A program made the translations under genes and the position numbers. Below the pieces are notes generated by a model, which saw nothing but the letters and a program-made list of their open reading frames with translations, did not search any database and had not been told where the DNA came from. A DNA stretch of 64,000 nucleotides from Micromonospora sp. NBC_01699. Its GTDB lineage: Bacteria > Actinomycetota > Actinomycetes > Mycobacteriales > Micromonosporaceae. The DNA is taken from assembly GCF_036250065.1 (NCBI RefSeq), contig NZ_CP109199.1:8000083-8064082 (forward strand), in the 5' to 3' direction. Shown here piece after piece: positions 41,644 to 55,409 of the stretch. Each line of letters opens with the position of its first letter. The first letter of the stretch is position 1.

Positions 41644-42426
41644 TCATTTCTCGGCTGATCCCCCGTACGTGTCGGCGAGGTAGTCGGCCCAGGTACGGGT
41701 GCCGGTCGGGGTGGCGGCGGTGGTCAGCGCACCCGCACGCACCGTCCGGCCGAACGCGCCCGGAAACCGGATCGGCAGGATCGGCCGGCGTCGGCCCCGC
41801 GCGGTCAGCCAGGCGGCGGCCGCCTCGTCGTACCGGAGCACCTGCGGTCCGCCGTACTCCTCGATGGCCCGGCTCGGGCCGGCGTCCAGCCGGCCCGCGA
41901 TCCGGCCGGCCACGTCGCGCGGGTCGACCGGCTGGGCCAGCAGGGCCCGGTCGCCGAGCACCGGCCCGAGCCGGCTGGCACCGCCGAGTATCTGGTCCAG
42001 CAACTGCGGGAACTGGGTGGCCCGCAGGATGCTCCAGGGCACCGCGCCCGCCGCCACAATCTGCTCCGCGGCGAGTTTGAGCCGGTAGTACCGCATCGGC
42101 ACCTTGTCGATGCCGACGATGGAGACGTACAGCAGGTGACGTACCCCGGCCTCGGCGGCGTCGGTGACCAGCCGGCGGGTGCCGGCCACGTCGACCCGCC
42201 CGCTGTACGGCCCGGTGGCGGAGGCCAGGTGGACGACCGCGTCCACGCCGAGCACGGCCAGGTCCACGCCGGTACCGGCGGCCAGGTCGCCGACCACCCA
42301 TTCGACCCCGTCCGCCGCCGGTCGCGGCCGTCGGCTCATTCCTCGTACGTCGTGTCCGGCGTCGTGCAACCGCGGTACGACCTCCCGGCCGAGCGTGCCG
42401 CTGGCACCGGTGACCAGAACCCTCAT
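41644..42426 (-). CDS. NmrA/atypical SDR NAD(P)-binding protein
   Basis: A 260-residue Rossmann-fold protein. The dinucleotide motif VTGASGTLGREV is at the start, followed by a typical GDLAAG and VVHLAS. The conserved catalytic Y-x-x-x-K of classical SDRs is present only as Y-Y-R-L-K, so it is an atypical (NmrA-like) member and may be a redox sensor or an enzyme. The ATG at 42426 follows AAAGGAG. It is divergent from the hydrolase-TetR operon, sharing a 103-bp promoter region. Confidence 0.85.
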   Translation of the reverse strand: MRVLVTGASGTLGREVVPRLHDAGHDVRGMSRRPRPAADGVEWVVGDLAAGTGVDLAVLGVDAVVHLASATGPYSGRVDVAGTRRLVTDAAEAGVRHLLYVSIVGIDKVPMRYYRLKLAAEQIVAAGAVPWSILRATQFPQLLDQILGGASRLGPVLGDRALLAQPVDPRDVAGRIAGRLDAGPSRAIEEYGGPQVLRYDEAAAAWLTARGRRRPILPIRFPGAFGRTVRAGALTTAATPTGTRTWADYLADTYGGSAEK

Positions 42427-42493
42427 CGTGTGCTCCTTTCCCGATGGTGGGACGGGGTGATCGCTCGAAGTGTGACGGTGGCGTCGGTCACGG

Positions 42494-42522
42494 TTGACGA
42501 ATTTGGCTAATGCCATTAACTT
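42494..42522 (+). promoter_or_regulatory. Promoter of hydrolase-TetR operon with palindrome
   Basis: TTGACG (42494-42499) and TAACTT (42517-42522) are separated by 17 nt. The predicted start site falls at about 42529-42530, the A of the ATG at 42530, so the transcript should be leaderless. The spacer contains the perfect 11-bp palindrome TAATGCCATTA, which reads into the -10 and is a good TetR operator candidate. Confidence 0.65.
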
Positions 42523-42529
42523 TGCGGTT

Positions 42530-43336
42530 ATGACGATTAACTTCCTTGATCGCGGCGAAGGCCGGATCGCGTACACGGTGCAGGGGGAAGGTCCCCTGGT
42601 CATCTGCCTACCCGGTATGGGCGAGCTGCGCTCGGTATACCGGTTCACCGTGCCCGCCCTGCTCGACGCGGGCTACCGGGTCGCCGTACCGGACCTGCGC
42701 GGCCACGGCGACAGCGACGACGGCTTCCGCGACCACGACGACGAGGCGCTGGCCGGCGACGCCCTGGCCCTGATCGACCACCTCGGCGGCCCCGCCTTCC
42801 TGGTCGGCAACTCGATGGGTGGCAGCGCCGCCGTCCTCGCCGCGGCGGCCGAACCCTCCAGGGTCACCGGACTGGCACTGATCGACGCCCTGGTCCGGGA
42901 CCCGAAACTGAACCCGGTCCTGGTTTCCCTGATGCGGCTGCTGCTGGTCAAGCCCTGGGGGCCGGCCGCCTGGCGGGCGTACCTCAAGACGCTCTACCCC
43001 GGACGGCCGCCGGCCGACCAGACCGAACACCTCGCCGAGATCGCGACGAGCATGCGCCGGGGCGACCACTGGCGCTCGTTCGTCAAGACCACCAGGCTGT
43101 CGCACGCCGTGGTCGAGGGACGGCTGGACGCGGTCCGGGCACCCACCCTGGTGGTGATGGGTGAGAAGGACCCCGACTTCCCCGACCCGGTGGCCGAGGC
43201 CCGGTACATGACCGAGCGGTTGTCCGCCGAACTGCTGCTGGTGCCCGACAGCGGGCACTACCCGATGACCGAGTACCCCGAACTGGTCAACCCGGCGCTG
43301 GTCGCCTTCGTCGACCGGGTCCACGCGAATGCCTAG
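42530..43336 (+). CDS. Alpha/beta hydrolase
   Basis: A 268-residue alpha/beta-fold hydrolase. The oxyanion-hole region is PLVICLPGMGELRSVYR, the nucleophile elbow GNSMGG, with the acid in VVMGEKDPDFPDP and the His in VPDSGHYPMTEYP. The ATG at 42530 is supported by the promoter position (leaderless). The stop overlaps the TetR ATG by 8 bp, so both form an operon. Substrate unknown. Confidence 0.9.
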   Translation: MTINFLDRGEGRIAYTVQGEGPLVICLPGMGELRSVYRFTVPALLDAGYRVAVPDLRGHGDSDDGFRDHDDEALAGDALALIDHLGGPAFLVGNSMGGSAAVLAAAAEPSRVTGLALIDALVRDPKLNPVLVSLMRLLLVKPWGPAAWRAYLKTLYPGRPPADQTEHLAEIATSMRRGDHWRSFVKTTRLSHAVVEGRLDAVRAPTLVVMGEKDPDFPDPVAEARYMTERLSAELLLVPDSGHYPMTEYPELVNPALVAFVDRVHANA

Positions 43337-43898
43337 AGCCGGCCTCACCCCGGCGATCGTGGTCGCCGAAGCAGCCAGGGTCGCCGACGAGCAGGGACTG
43401 GACCGGCTCACCCTGGCCGCCGTCGCACAGCAGCTCGGAGTCACCCTGCCCAGCCTCTACAAACACGTACGGGGTCTGGACGGGCTGGCGCAGCAGCTCG
43501 CCATCCGGGCGCTGGGCGAGCTGACCGAGCGGGTCACCACGGCCACGGTCGGCCTGTCCGGCACCGCCGCCGTACGGGCGATGGCCTCGGCGTACCGGGA
43601 CTACGCCCGTACCCACCCGGGCAGTTACGCGGCCACGCTCCGGGCACCGGACCCCGGCGACCCGGCACACGTCGTCGCCGCCGAGCGGAGCGTGCGCGTG
43701 GTCTACGCGGTGCTCGCCGCGTACGGCCTCGAAGGGGACAGGGCGATCGACGCGACCCGGGCGATGCGCAGCGCCCTGCACGGGTTCGTCACCCTGGAGG
43801 CCGCCCACGGTTTCGGGCTGCCACAGAACCTCGACCGGTCGTACGACCTGCTGGTCGAGGCCCTCGACCGGGCACTGCGCAGCTGGCCCGAGGACTGA
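43329..43898 (+). CDS. TetR family regulator with WHG domain
   Basis: A 189-residue TetR-type regulator. The helix-turn-helix is VADEQGLDRLTLAAVAQQLGVTLPSLYKHVRGLDGL (about 15-50), and the C-terminal region fits the TetR_C WHG-type domain (A-M-A-S-A-Y-R-D-Y-A-R-T-H-P-G-S-Y). It is co-transcribed with the hydrolase and likely represses that promoter through the TAATGCCATTA site. It overlaps the upstream gene by 8 bp. Confidence 0.9.
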   Translation: MPRAGLTPAIVVAEAARVADEQGLDRLTLAAVAQQLGVTLPSLYKHVRGLDGLAQQLAIRALGELTERVTTATVGLSGTAAVRAMASAYRDYARTHPGSYAATLRAPDPGDPAHVVAAERSVRVVYAVLAAYGLEGDRAIDATRAMRSALHGFVTLEAAHGFGLPQNLDRSYDLLVEALDRALRSWPED

Positions 43899-43917
43899 GC
43901 ACCCCGACCGGGCCGGT

Positions 43918-45444
43918 CTAGGTACGGAGACTGACCCGGCCGGCGATCAGGCCACCGAGCAGGGCCAGGCCGGTGGCCACCCCGAACCCGGCCAGGTAGG
44001 TGCCCGGCCCCGGCGCCGCCGTCGCGGCCAGCAACGCCCCGGTGAACGCCAGTACGGTCGCACCCGACAGCGAATCGCTGAGCTGGAGCGCCGAACTGCT
44101 GCGCCCCTGTTCCCCCGGCGCGGACAGCTCCAGGGTCAGCACCGAGATCGACGGGTAGGCCATCCCGATGCCGAGGCCCGCCACCGCCCAGGCGAGGATG
44201 CCCAGCACCACCGGCACCGCCGTCGCCAGCATCAGCGGCGCGGCGGCAGCGACACCGGCGGCCATCAGCAGCAGCCCGAACCGGGGCAGCGTGGCCGGGG
44301 ATTTCGGCTGCCGGACCCGGCCCTGCACCCAGGAGCCGACCGACCAGGAGACGGCACCGGCCGCGAGCGCGGCACCGGCCAGCGCCGGGGCGAGTTCCCG
44401 CTCCCGGGTGAGCAGCAGCGGGATGAACACCTCCGCCCCGAGGAACGCCGCCGCGGCCAACCCCCGCAACGCGATCACCGTCGGCAGCCCGCGCGCGGCC
44501 CGCAGCACCCCGGCCGGCAACAACCGGGGTACGCACACCGCCAGGCCACCGAGGGCCAGCGCGACCAGGACGACCGCCGTGGTGCCGCGCTGCTGCCCCC
44601 CGACGTGCAACAGCCCGGCACTCACGGCGGCCCCGCCCGCCCAGCCGATCCGGGCCACCGAACCGGGCGCCAGCCCGCGCACCGGTCGGTCCCGGCCCTC
44701 TTCCGCAGGCCGGTCCCGGCCCTCTCCCTCTTCAGGTCGATCCCGGCCCGCTCCCTCTTCGGCAGAGCGGTTGCCGAGTCGGCGCAGGGCGGGACGGATC
44801 AGCAGTACCGCGGGGGCGGCCAGGGCCGGTACCGCGAGGAACACCCAGCGCCAGCCGGCGTACTGCACTATCAGTCCGGCGATCGCCGGACCGACCAGCG
44901 ACGGCACGACCCAGGCCGCGGCGAACGCGGCGAAGACCCGCCGGTGCAACACCTCCGGGTACGCCCGCGCCACCACCACGTACAGCGCCACGATCAGCAG
45001 TCCCGAGCCGAGTCCCTGAAGCACCCGCCCGATGACGAACTGCACCATGTTCGGGGCGGTGCCGGCGACCACCAGGCCGACGACGAACCAGCCGACACCG
45101 TGCCACACCGGGGCGGCCGGGCCCCGGGCGTCGCTCCACATGCCGGCGAGAACCATGGTCACCACACCGGCGGCGGCCGGCCCGCCGAAGGCGAGTGCGT
45201 ACAGGCGCAACCCGTCCAGGGCGTCCGCGATCGTCGGCATGGCGGTGGCGACCGCGAGCGCCTCGAACGCGAGCAGCGAGATCAGCGCCACCATGCCGAC
45301 GGTCAGCGCCCGGAACCGCCGGTCGAACAGCCCGCCCACCGGCGGGGTCGGTACCACCAGCGCGGCGGTCACCGGGACAACTCGATCATGGCTCGGTGCC
45401 CCTTCCCGTACGGCCGGCGGTCGACCGGTCCCGGGCACCAGCAT
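43918..45444 (-). CDS. MFS transporter, multidrug type
   Basis: A 508-residue major facilitator with about 14 helices. Signature pieces: DALDGLRLYALAFGGPAAAGVVTMVLAG, GRVLQGLGSGLLIVALYVVVARAYPE and GWRWVFLAVPALAAPAVLL. A charged R-D-R-P-x-x-E-x-G repetitive loop lies at about 225-260. It resembles DHA2-type exporters of drugs or metabolites. The start is uncertain: the ATG at 45444 gives a hydrophilic lead, while GTG at 45372 (V-T-A-A-L-V-V-P-T-P) is also possible. Neither has a clear ribosome-binding site. Confidence 0.85.
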   Translation of the reverse strand: MLVPGTGRPPAVREGAPSHDRVVPVTAALVVPTPPVGGLFDRRFRALTVGMVALISLLAFEALAVATAMPTIADALDGLRLYALAFGGPAAAGVVTMVLAGMWSDARGPAAPVWHGVGWFVVGLVVAGTAPNMVQFVIGRVLQGLGSGLLIVALYVVVARAYPEVLHRRVFAAFAAAWVVPSLVGPAIAGLIVQYAGWRWVFLAVPALAAPAVLLIRPALRRLGNRSAEEGAGRDRPEEGEGRDRPAEEGRDRPVRGLAPGSVARIGWAGGAAVSAGLLHVGGQQRGTTAVVLVALALGGLAVCVPRLLPAGVLRAARGLPTVIALRGLAAAAFLGAEVFIPLLLTRERELAPALAGAALAAGAVSWSVGSWVQGRVRQPKSPATLPRFGLLLMAAGVAAAAPLMLATAVPVVLGILAWAVAGLGIGMAYPSISVLTLELSAPGEQGRSSSALQLSDSLSGATVLAFTGALLAATAAPGPGTYLAGFGVATGLALLGGLIAGRVSLRT

Positions 45445-45482
45445 CGGGCATGAACCGAGGTTGAGGTCAACCCGGAGGGCGG

Positions 45483-45737
45483 CTACGCCTGCTGCAACGC
45501 CTCACCCAGCCCCCGTGCCAACCCGGAAAAATGCTGGTCGGCGATGACATGACCGGCGGTGATCACCAACGCCAGCGGCCACTCGATGACCTGTAGGGCG
45601 GCGAGCAGGCCGAGACCGGCGTAGTAGGCGAGCTTGTCCGGCGGCGGCACCGCGATCTCACCGAGGCCGGGGATCCGCAGGCGTCCGGCGTAGGACTCGA
45701 CCACCCTGCGCGGATCGTGCAGAACACTGGCGTCCAT
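45483..45737 (-). CDS. Small protein divergent from the P-type ATPase
   Basis: An 84-residue protein with a hydrophobic middle (KLAYYAGLGLLAALQVIEWPLALVITAGHVIA, about 35-65) that is probably membrane-associated. The ATG at 45737 has CGGGAGGAACG upstream. It is divergent from the giant P-type ATPase over about 170 bp, which suggests shared regulation or function. Its family is unknown. Confidence 0.7.
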   Translation of the reverse strand: MDASVLHDPRRVVESYAGRLRIPGLGEIAVPPPDKLAYYAGLGLLAALQVIEWPLALVITAGHVIADQHFSGLARGLGEALQQA

Positions 45738-45815
45738 CGTTCCTCCCGGGGTCGACGTGTGCCGGTTGGCATTCCACGCGGGACGCCGTCCATGCACCGG
45801 ACCGAGCCGGAAACC

Positions 45816-45853
45816 CCGGAAACGCCGTCACCCCGGAAACGCCGCCACCCCGG
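45816..45853. repeat. 17-bp tandem repeat in divergent promoter region
   Basis: Two consecutive 17-bp units starting CCGGAAACGCCG (45816-45832 and 45833-45849) differ at one position, followed by a partial CCGG. A related CCGGAAACC precedes them. They lie about 60 bp upstream of the P-type ATPase start and may be regulator sites. Confidence 0.7.
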
Positions 45854-45909
45854 CAGGCATAACCCATCCACACCTGGGAAGGCAGGGCCGATCGTGGATC
45901 GGGGGCGAA

Positions 45910-50463
<4,554 letters not shown>

Positions 50464-50480
50464 GCACCACAGGCGGGCGT

Positions 50481-52136
50481 TCAGCCGTCGAGAGACCGCC
50501 AGAAGTCGTACCGGTGCGCCCGAGCGAAGTCGACGGGCCGGATGGCACCGGGGGCCAGGGACTGCACCCGCCGGTCGGAGAACTCGGACCAGTACGGCGC
50601 GCCCCCGCCGTTCGGGTCACCGCTGTACGCGAACCGCGTCCAGTAGCCGATCATCTGCTCCGCCAACCGGGCTTGCGAGTCGGTGAGCGGCTCCGCGTAG
50701 TCGACCCCGAACAGGTACGGCAGCTGCGAGGTGTGGAAAGCACCCAGCAGGAAACTGGGCTCCTTCGAACCGACGAAGAAGGGGGCGCGATCGTCGGCGA
50801 ACTCGTAGGCGTACGTGGGGGTGTGCCGGGCCAGGGCCTTCGCCGTGTCGAGGGCCGGCCGGGACCAGATCGAGTCGGTCAACACGGCACCCAGCGCGAG
50901 GCTGGGCGAACCGTACGACCCGCTCGGGTAGCGCGCTCGTACCGTCGCCGCGTCGGCGGCGAACAGCTCGTCCAACTGATCGTGGTACTGGTCCACCGTG
51001 AGCGGGCACTCGTTCGGCCGACCGGGAATCGACGGCACGCCGGGTGCGCAGTTCTCGCCGGACACCTCCATGCCCCACACCCGCAGCCGCTCCTCGTCAC
51101 GGTTGCCGCCCTGGATCACCGGCACCCGGTTGAAGTGTCCGGTCGCCAGGGCGCGGGCCGGGTCGACGGGGAGCACCGGACCACCGAGCACCGGACCGAA
51201 CTCGATCGGGTCGCTCTTGTCCAGCAACTCGGTCACGGACGTACCGCGCAGGCAGACCGCGGCGGTGTCCGGATCGGAGCAGCCGAGGTCCTGGGCCACC
51301 GCGAGCCCCTCCCGCTCGGCGGTCTGCCGTGGCCGGGCCGACGACGGCGTCGACGGCGACCAGCCCGCGGTGCAGGGACCGCTCTGCATGATCGCCCGGT
51401 GCATGAGCCCGGCGGAGGCCGGGGCGGCAAGGTGGGCGCAGATGCTGAAGCTGCCGGCCGACTCGCCGAACAGCGTGACATTGCCCGGGTCGCCCCCGAA
51501 GGCGGTCGCGTTGCGACGTACCCAACGCAACGCCGCCTGCTGGTCCTCCAGGCCGAAGTTGCCCGAGGCGGCCCTACCGGCGTCGAGGGCCGGATGGGCC
51601 AGGAATCCCAGCATGCCCAGCCGGTAGTTGATCGACACGACGATCACATCACCGCGTACCGCCAGGGAACGGGCACCGTAGATGTCGCCGGCACCGTACT
51701 TCAGGCTGCCGCCGTGCAGCCAGACCATCACCGGTAGCGGCTTGACGGCCGGCCGCAGCGGCACGGTCACGTTGACGAAGAGGCAGTCCTCGCCGGTGCT
51801 CGGCCGCCCCATCGGGATCCCGGCCGGCTGGGCGCAGGCGGCGCCGGGCACCGTCGCGTCGCGTACCGCCGTCCAGCTCGCGGGCGGACGCGGCGACGTC
51901 CAGCGCAGGTCGCCCTGCGGCGGCGCCGCGTACGGGATCCCCAGGAAGGACCGGTGGTCCCGGGCGACGATGCCGCGAACCGGACCGCTGTCGGTACGGA
52001 CCACCGCCGGATCCGGCCGGGCGTACGACGGTTGCGCCGACGCCGTGCCGCCGACGGTGAGTACGGTCGCGACGACGACCAGGCCGACGGCGGCTCGCCG
52101 CAGCACACTGATTCTGCTCGTGGCTTCTCTGCTCAT
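50481..52136 (-). CDS. Secreted type-B carboxylesterase
   Basis: A 551-residue carboxylesterase/lipase family enzyme. The signal peptide (AVGLVVVATVLTVGGTASAQP) ends near residue 36. Conserved pieces: GIPYAAPPQGDLRW, EDCLFVNVTVP, VMVWLHGGS (oxyanion), FGESAGSFS with the nucleophile Ser and DAAAA near the acid region. It hydrolyses carboxylic esters outside the cell. The ATG at 52136 was chosen as the start before the signal peptide. It lies between the P-type ATPase and the formaldehyde operon and seems independent. Confidence 0.9.
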   Translation of the reverse strand: MSREATSRISVLRRAAVGLVVVATVLTVGGTASAQPSYARPDPAVVRTDSGPVRGIVARDHRSFLGIPYAAPPQGDLRWTSPRPPASWTAVRDATVPGAACAQPAGIPMGRPSTGEDCLFVNVTVPLRPAVKPLPVMVWLHGGSLKYGAGDIYGARSLAVRGDVIVVSINYRLGMLGFLAHPALDAGRAASGNFGLEDQQAALRWVRRNATAFGGDPGNVTLFGESAGSFSICAHLAAPASAGLMHRAIMQSGPCTAGWSPSTPSSARPRQTAEREGLAVAQDLGCSDPDTAAVCLRGTSVTELLDKSDPIEFGPVLGGPVLPVDPARALATGHFNRVPVIQGGNRDEERLRVWGMEVSGENCAPGVPSIPGRPNECPLTVDQYHDQLDELFAADAATVRARYPSGSYGSPSLALGAVLTDSIWSRPALDTAKALARHTPTYAYEFADDRAPFFVGSKEPSFLLGAFHTSQLPYLFGVDYAEPLTDSQARLAEQMIGYWTRFAYSGDPNGGGAPYWSEFSDRRVQSLAPGAIRPVDFARAHRYDFWRSLDG

Positions 52137-52256
52137 GGCTTCGAGACAACCCGATCCGGGTGCCGGACACAGGGGTGCCACGACCCGAACCGAGGTGGTG
52201 CCAACACCACTGATCTCGGGGCCGGAACCATCCACACTGGATGGACGACGGCAGCG

Positions 52257-52886
52257 TCAGTGGCCTCGGGCCAGCCACTCCTCCAGGTGCGGCGCCTCGG
52301 CGCCGATCGTCGTACGGTCGCCGTGACCGGTGTGCACCACGGTCTCCGGCGGCAGCCCCGACAGCCGGTCCCGGATCGAGGCGACGATGGTGCCGAAGTC
52401 GCTGAACGACCGCCCGGTTGCCCCCGGACCACCGGCGAAGAGGGTGTCACCGGTGAACACCGCACCGAGCCGGGGTACGTGGAAGCAGCAGGCGCCCGGA
52501 CTGTGCCCCGGCGTGTGCAGCACGGTGATCACCACCCCGGCCACCTCGATCGTCTGCCCGTCGGCCAGCTCCCCGTCGGGTACGACGTCCGGGTGCACCA
52601 GGTCCCAGAGCACCCGGTCGGCGGGGTGCAGCAGCACCGGCGCACCGGTCGCCTCGGCCAACTCCGGCGCCACCCGTACGTGGTCGTCGTGGGCGTGGCT
52701 GGCCAGGATCGCCCGTACCCGTCGATTGCCGACCGTACGTCTGATCGCCGCCACGTCGTGCGGCGCGTCGATCACCACGCACTCGTGCTCGTCGCCGATC
52801 ACCCAGACGTTGTTGTCCACGTCGAAGGTCTGGCCGTCGAGGGAGAAGGTGCCAGAGGTGACCGCGTGGTCGATCCGGGCCGCCAT
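52257..52886 (-). CDS. MBL-fold hydrolase, mycothiol-linked
   Basis: A 209-residue metallo-beta-lactamase-fold hydrolase. Metal ligands are visible: SHAHDDH (H-x-H-x-D-H), H in VLHTPGHSPG, D in VFTGDTLF and H in VVHTGHGD. The ATG overlaps the mscR stop by 1 nt (TGATG), so the two are coupled. In actinobacteria the gene beside mscR encodes an S-formylmycothiol-type hydrolase, which is the expected role here: completing formaldehyde detoxification by releasing formate and mycothiol. Confidence 0.9.
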   Translation of the reverse strand: MAARIDHAVTSGTFSLDGQTFDVDNNVWVIGDEHECVVIDAPHDVAAIRRTVGNRRVRAILASHAHDDHVRVAPELAEATGAPVLLHPADRVLWDLVHPDVVPDGELADGQTIEVAGVVITVLHTPGHSPGACCFHVPRLGAVFTGDTLFAGGPGATGRSFSDFGTIVASIRDRLSGLPPETVVHTGHGDRTTIGAEAPHLEEWLARGH

Positions 52887-53974
52887 CAGAAGACCACCAC
52901 CGAGCGGAGTACGTCGCCGTGGTGCATCCGGGCGAACGCCTCCTCCACCCGGTCGAGGGTGATCTCCTCGGTGACGAAGCTGTCCAGGTCCAGCCGGCCC
53001 TGGAGGTACAGCTCGGTGAGCAGCGGGAAATCGCGGCTGGGCAGGCAGTCGCCGTACCAGCTCGACTTCAGCGCGCCGCCACGGCCGAACACGTCCAGCA
53101 GCGGCAGCTCGGGGACCTTCATCTCCGGTGTCGGCACCCCGACCAGGACCACCGTGCCGGCCAGGTCGCGGGCGTAGAACGCCTGCTGCCAGGTTTCCGG
53201 GCGGCCGACCGCGTCGACCACCACGTCCGCGCCGAAGCCGCCGGTCAGGGCCTTGATCGCCTCGACCGGGTCGGTTTCGCGGGCGTTGACGGTGTGGGTG
53301 GCGCCGAACCCCTTCGCCCACTCCAGCTTCCGGGGGTCGGTGTCGACCGCGATGATCGTGGTGGCGCCGGCCAGTACCGCGCCGGCCACCGCGCCGTCGC
53401 CGACCCCACCGCAGCCGATCACCGCGACGGAGTCGCCGCGGGTCACTCCGCCGGTGTTCATCGCCGCGCCGAGGCCGGCCATCACGCCGCAGCCGAGCAG
53501 GCCGACGGCGGCCGGGCGGGCCGCCGGGTTGACCTTCGTGCACTGTCCGGCGTGAACCAGGGTCTTCTCCACGAACGCGCCGATGCCCAGGGCGGGCGAC
53601 AGTTCGGTGCCGTCGGTGAGGGTCATTCTCTGCTTGGCGTTGTGGGTGTTGAAGCAGTACCAGGGCTTGCCCTTGGCGCAGGCCCGGCAGTCGCCGCAGA
53701 CCGCACGCCAGTTCAGTACGACGAAGTCGCCCGGCGCCACGTCGGTGACGCCCGCGCCGACCTGTTCCACGATCCCGGCCGCCTCGTGGCCGAGCAGGAA
53801 CGGGTAGTCGTCGTTGATACCGCCCTCGCGGTAGTGCAGGTCGGTGTGGCACACCCCGCAGCTCTGCACCCGCACCACGGCCTCACCCGGTCCGGGGTCG
53901 GGCACCACGATCGTGGCGACCTCCACCGGTGCGCCCTTGGCCCTGGAGATGACCCCGCGTACTTGCTGACCCAC
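52886..53974 (-). CDS. mscR: S-(hydroxymethyl)mycothiol dehydrogenase
   Basis: A 362-residue zinc-dependent class III alcohol dehydrogenase that oxidises the formaldehyde-mycothiol adduct with NAD+. Key features: the catalytic zinc site with C-G-V-C-H-T-D and G-H-E-A-A-G, a structural-zinc cysteine loop [15 protein letters not shown], and the NAD motif [13 protein letters not shown]. The GTG at 53974 is preceded by GAGGG. It is the first gene of a two-gene operon with the MBL hydrolase. A double operator-like repeat lies 37-84 bp upstream. Confidence 0.94.
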   Translation of the reverse strand: MGQQVRGVISRAKGAPVEVATIVVPDPGPGEAVVRVQSCGVCHTDLHYREGGINDDYPFLLGHEAAGIVEQVGAGVTDVAPGDFVVLNWRAVCGDCRACAKGKPWYCFNTHNAKQRMTLTDGTELSPALGIGAFVEKTLVHAGQCTKVNPAARPAAVGLLGCGVMAGLGAAMNTGGVTRGDSVAVIGCGGVGDGAVAGAVLAGATTIIAVDTDPRKLEWAKGFGATHTVNARETDPVEAIKALTGGFGADVVVDAVGRPETWQQAFYARDLAGTVVLVGVPTPEMKVPELPLLDVFGRGGALKSSWYGDCLPSRDFPLLTELYLQGRLDLDSFVTEEITLDRVEEAFARMHHGDVLRSVVVF

Positions 53975-54010
53975 TGGTCGCCCTCGCTTCCGCCACGCTC
54001 GATCCCGGAC

Positions 54011-54058
54011 GTGACCTCGACGTGTCACACCGCCGTGATCTCGACGTATCACACCATG
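54011..54058 (-). promoter_or_regulatory. Tandem operator upstream of mscR
   Basis: Two adjacent 24-bp units (54011-54034 and 54035-54058). Each holds an inverted repeat: GTGAC-N8-GTCAC in the first, GTGAT-N8-ATCAC in the second, with the same core CTCGACGT. The two base differences within the dyads are compensatory. They are placed to control mscR or the divergent LCP gene. Confidence 0.8.
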
Positions 54059-54246
54059 TGGCCGGATCGAGGGCCAGAGTTGCGGCGACTGGCAGGGGCG
54101 GTCCCGGCGCGCTCGCTGACCGTTGAGACAGCACCATCGTGGGATATAACCCGCAAAACAGCCCATACCCGATGATCGGCTCCCTATCATCCTCGGCGAG
54201 GGACAACAGTCCCCGAACTGGACTTTCTCGCGGGGGGAATGGGTCA

Positions 54247-55302
54247 GTGGCCACACACTCGGTGGAACCGGATCAACGCAGGACGTCTGTGACTTCACGC
54301 TGGCGTCGACTGACCGGCTGGCAGAAGGCTTCGATCGTCCTGACCGCCCTGCTCGCGACCCTCTGCGCAGGAGTGGGAGTTGTGGGGTACGGGCTGCTGC
54401 ACCGCTACGAGGACCGCGTACAGCGGGAGGATCTGCTCGGCGACGCCGCGCGGACGGGCACCCGGGCGAACTGGGACTCCGGGGCGCTCAACCTGCTGCT
54501 GCTCGGTTCGGATTCGCGCCTCGGCGAGCCCGACCAGGAGGAATATCCCGGCCAGCGTTCCGACGCGGTGATGATCGTGCACCTCAACGCGGAACGCGAC
54601 CAGGCCACGGTGATCTCGGTACCGAGGGACAGCTACGTCAACATCCCGGCGTACGGCGAACACTGGAGCGGCGGGATGAACAAGCTGAACGCGGCCTTCG
54701 CGTTCGGCGGCGCGCCGCTGGCCGCGGCGACTATCACCGAGCTGACCGGACTACCGCTGCACGGCGCGGTGGTGGTGAACTTCGCCGCCGTACGAAAACT
54801 GGTGGACGCCGTCGGCGGGGTCTCGATCTGCGTGCCGTACCAGGTTGTCTCGACCGACACCGGGCGGACCTGGCCGGCCGGCTGCCACCAGCTCGACGGT
54901 ACGGCCGCCGACGACTTCGTCCGCCAGCGGCACGACGTCCCTGGTGGCGACTTCGGCCGGATTCACCACCAGCAACTGGTGCTCAGCGCGCTGATGGAGA
55001 AGGTCGGTACGGAAAGCCTGCTGAGCAACCCGCTGCTGCTGGACCGGCTGTTGACCACGGCGGCCGAGAGTCTGGTGGTGGACCGGGATCTCGACCTGCG
55101 CAAGCTCGCGCTCGGCGTACGGAAGATCGATCCGGCGAACGTGCGGTACCTGACCGTGCCGTACGCGAATGCGGACCTGGAGACGCCGGCCGGGGTGGCG
55201 GTCGAACTCGACCCGGTCGGGGCGCAGGCCCTCTTCGACGCCGTCGGCGCGGACCGGGTGCCGCAGTGGCTGGCCGAGAATCCCCGGCCGCCGGGCACCT
55301 GA
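54247..55302 (+). CDS. LytR-CpsA-Psr (LCP) family protein
   Basis: A 351-residue membrane-anchored phosphotransferase of the LCP family, which attaches glycopolymers to peptidoglycan. One N-terminal helix (about residues 20-40, [23 protein letters not shown]), then the LCP domain: [64 protein letters not shown] and [20 protein letters not shown]. The catalytic arginines are in place. The GTG at 54247 has a G-run before it. It is divergent from mscR. Confidence 0.93.
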   Translation: MATHSVEPDQRRTSVTSRWRRLTGWQKASIVLTALLATLCAGVGVVGYGLLHRYEDRVQREDLLGDAARTGTRANWDSGALNLLLLGSDSRLGEPDQEEYPGQRSDAVMIVHLNAERDQATVISVPRDSYVNIPAYGEHWSGGMNKLNAAFAFGGAPLAAATITELTGLPLHGAVVVNFAAVRKLVDAVGGVSICVPYQVVSTDTGRTWPAGCHQLDGTAADDFVRQRHDVPGGDFGRIHHQQLVLSALMEKVGTESLLSNPLLLDRLLTTAAESLVVDRDLDLRKLALGVRKIDPANVRYLTVPYANADLETPAGVAVELDPVGAQALFDAVGADRVPQWLAENPRPPGT

Positions 55303-55360
55303 TCGGGGCGCGGTGACCGCCCCGAGGCTCGCCACACGAGTTTCCGTCACCGAAAGTCTC

Positions 55361-55409
55361 CACTTGCCATGACGGAAAGCTTCGGTCATGCTTTCCATCA
55401 TGGCAAGTG
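55361..55409. promoter_or_regulatory. 20-bp inverted repeat over translation start
   Basis: The arms CACTTGCCATGACGGAAAGC (55361-55380) and GCTTTCCATCATGGCAAGTG (55390-55409) match at 19 of 20 positions with a 9-nt loop. They cover both candidate start codons (55388 and 55400) of the membrane-protein gene. It could be the operator of the downstream regulator or an RNA hairpin hiding the start. Confidence 0.8.
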
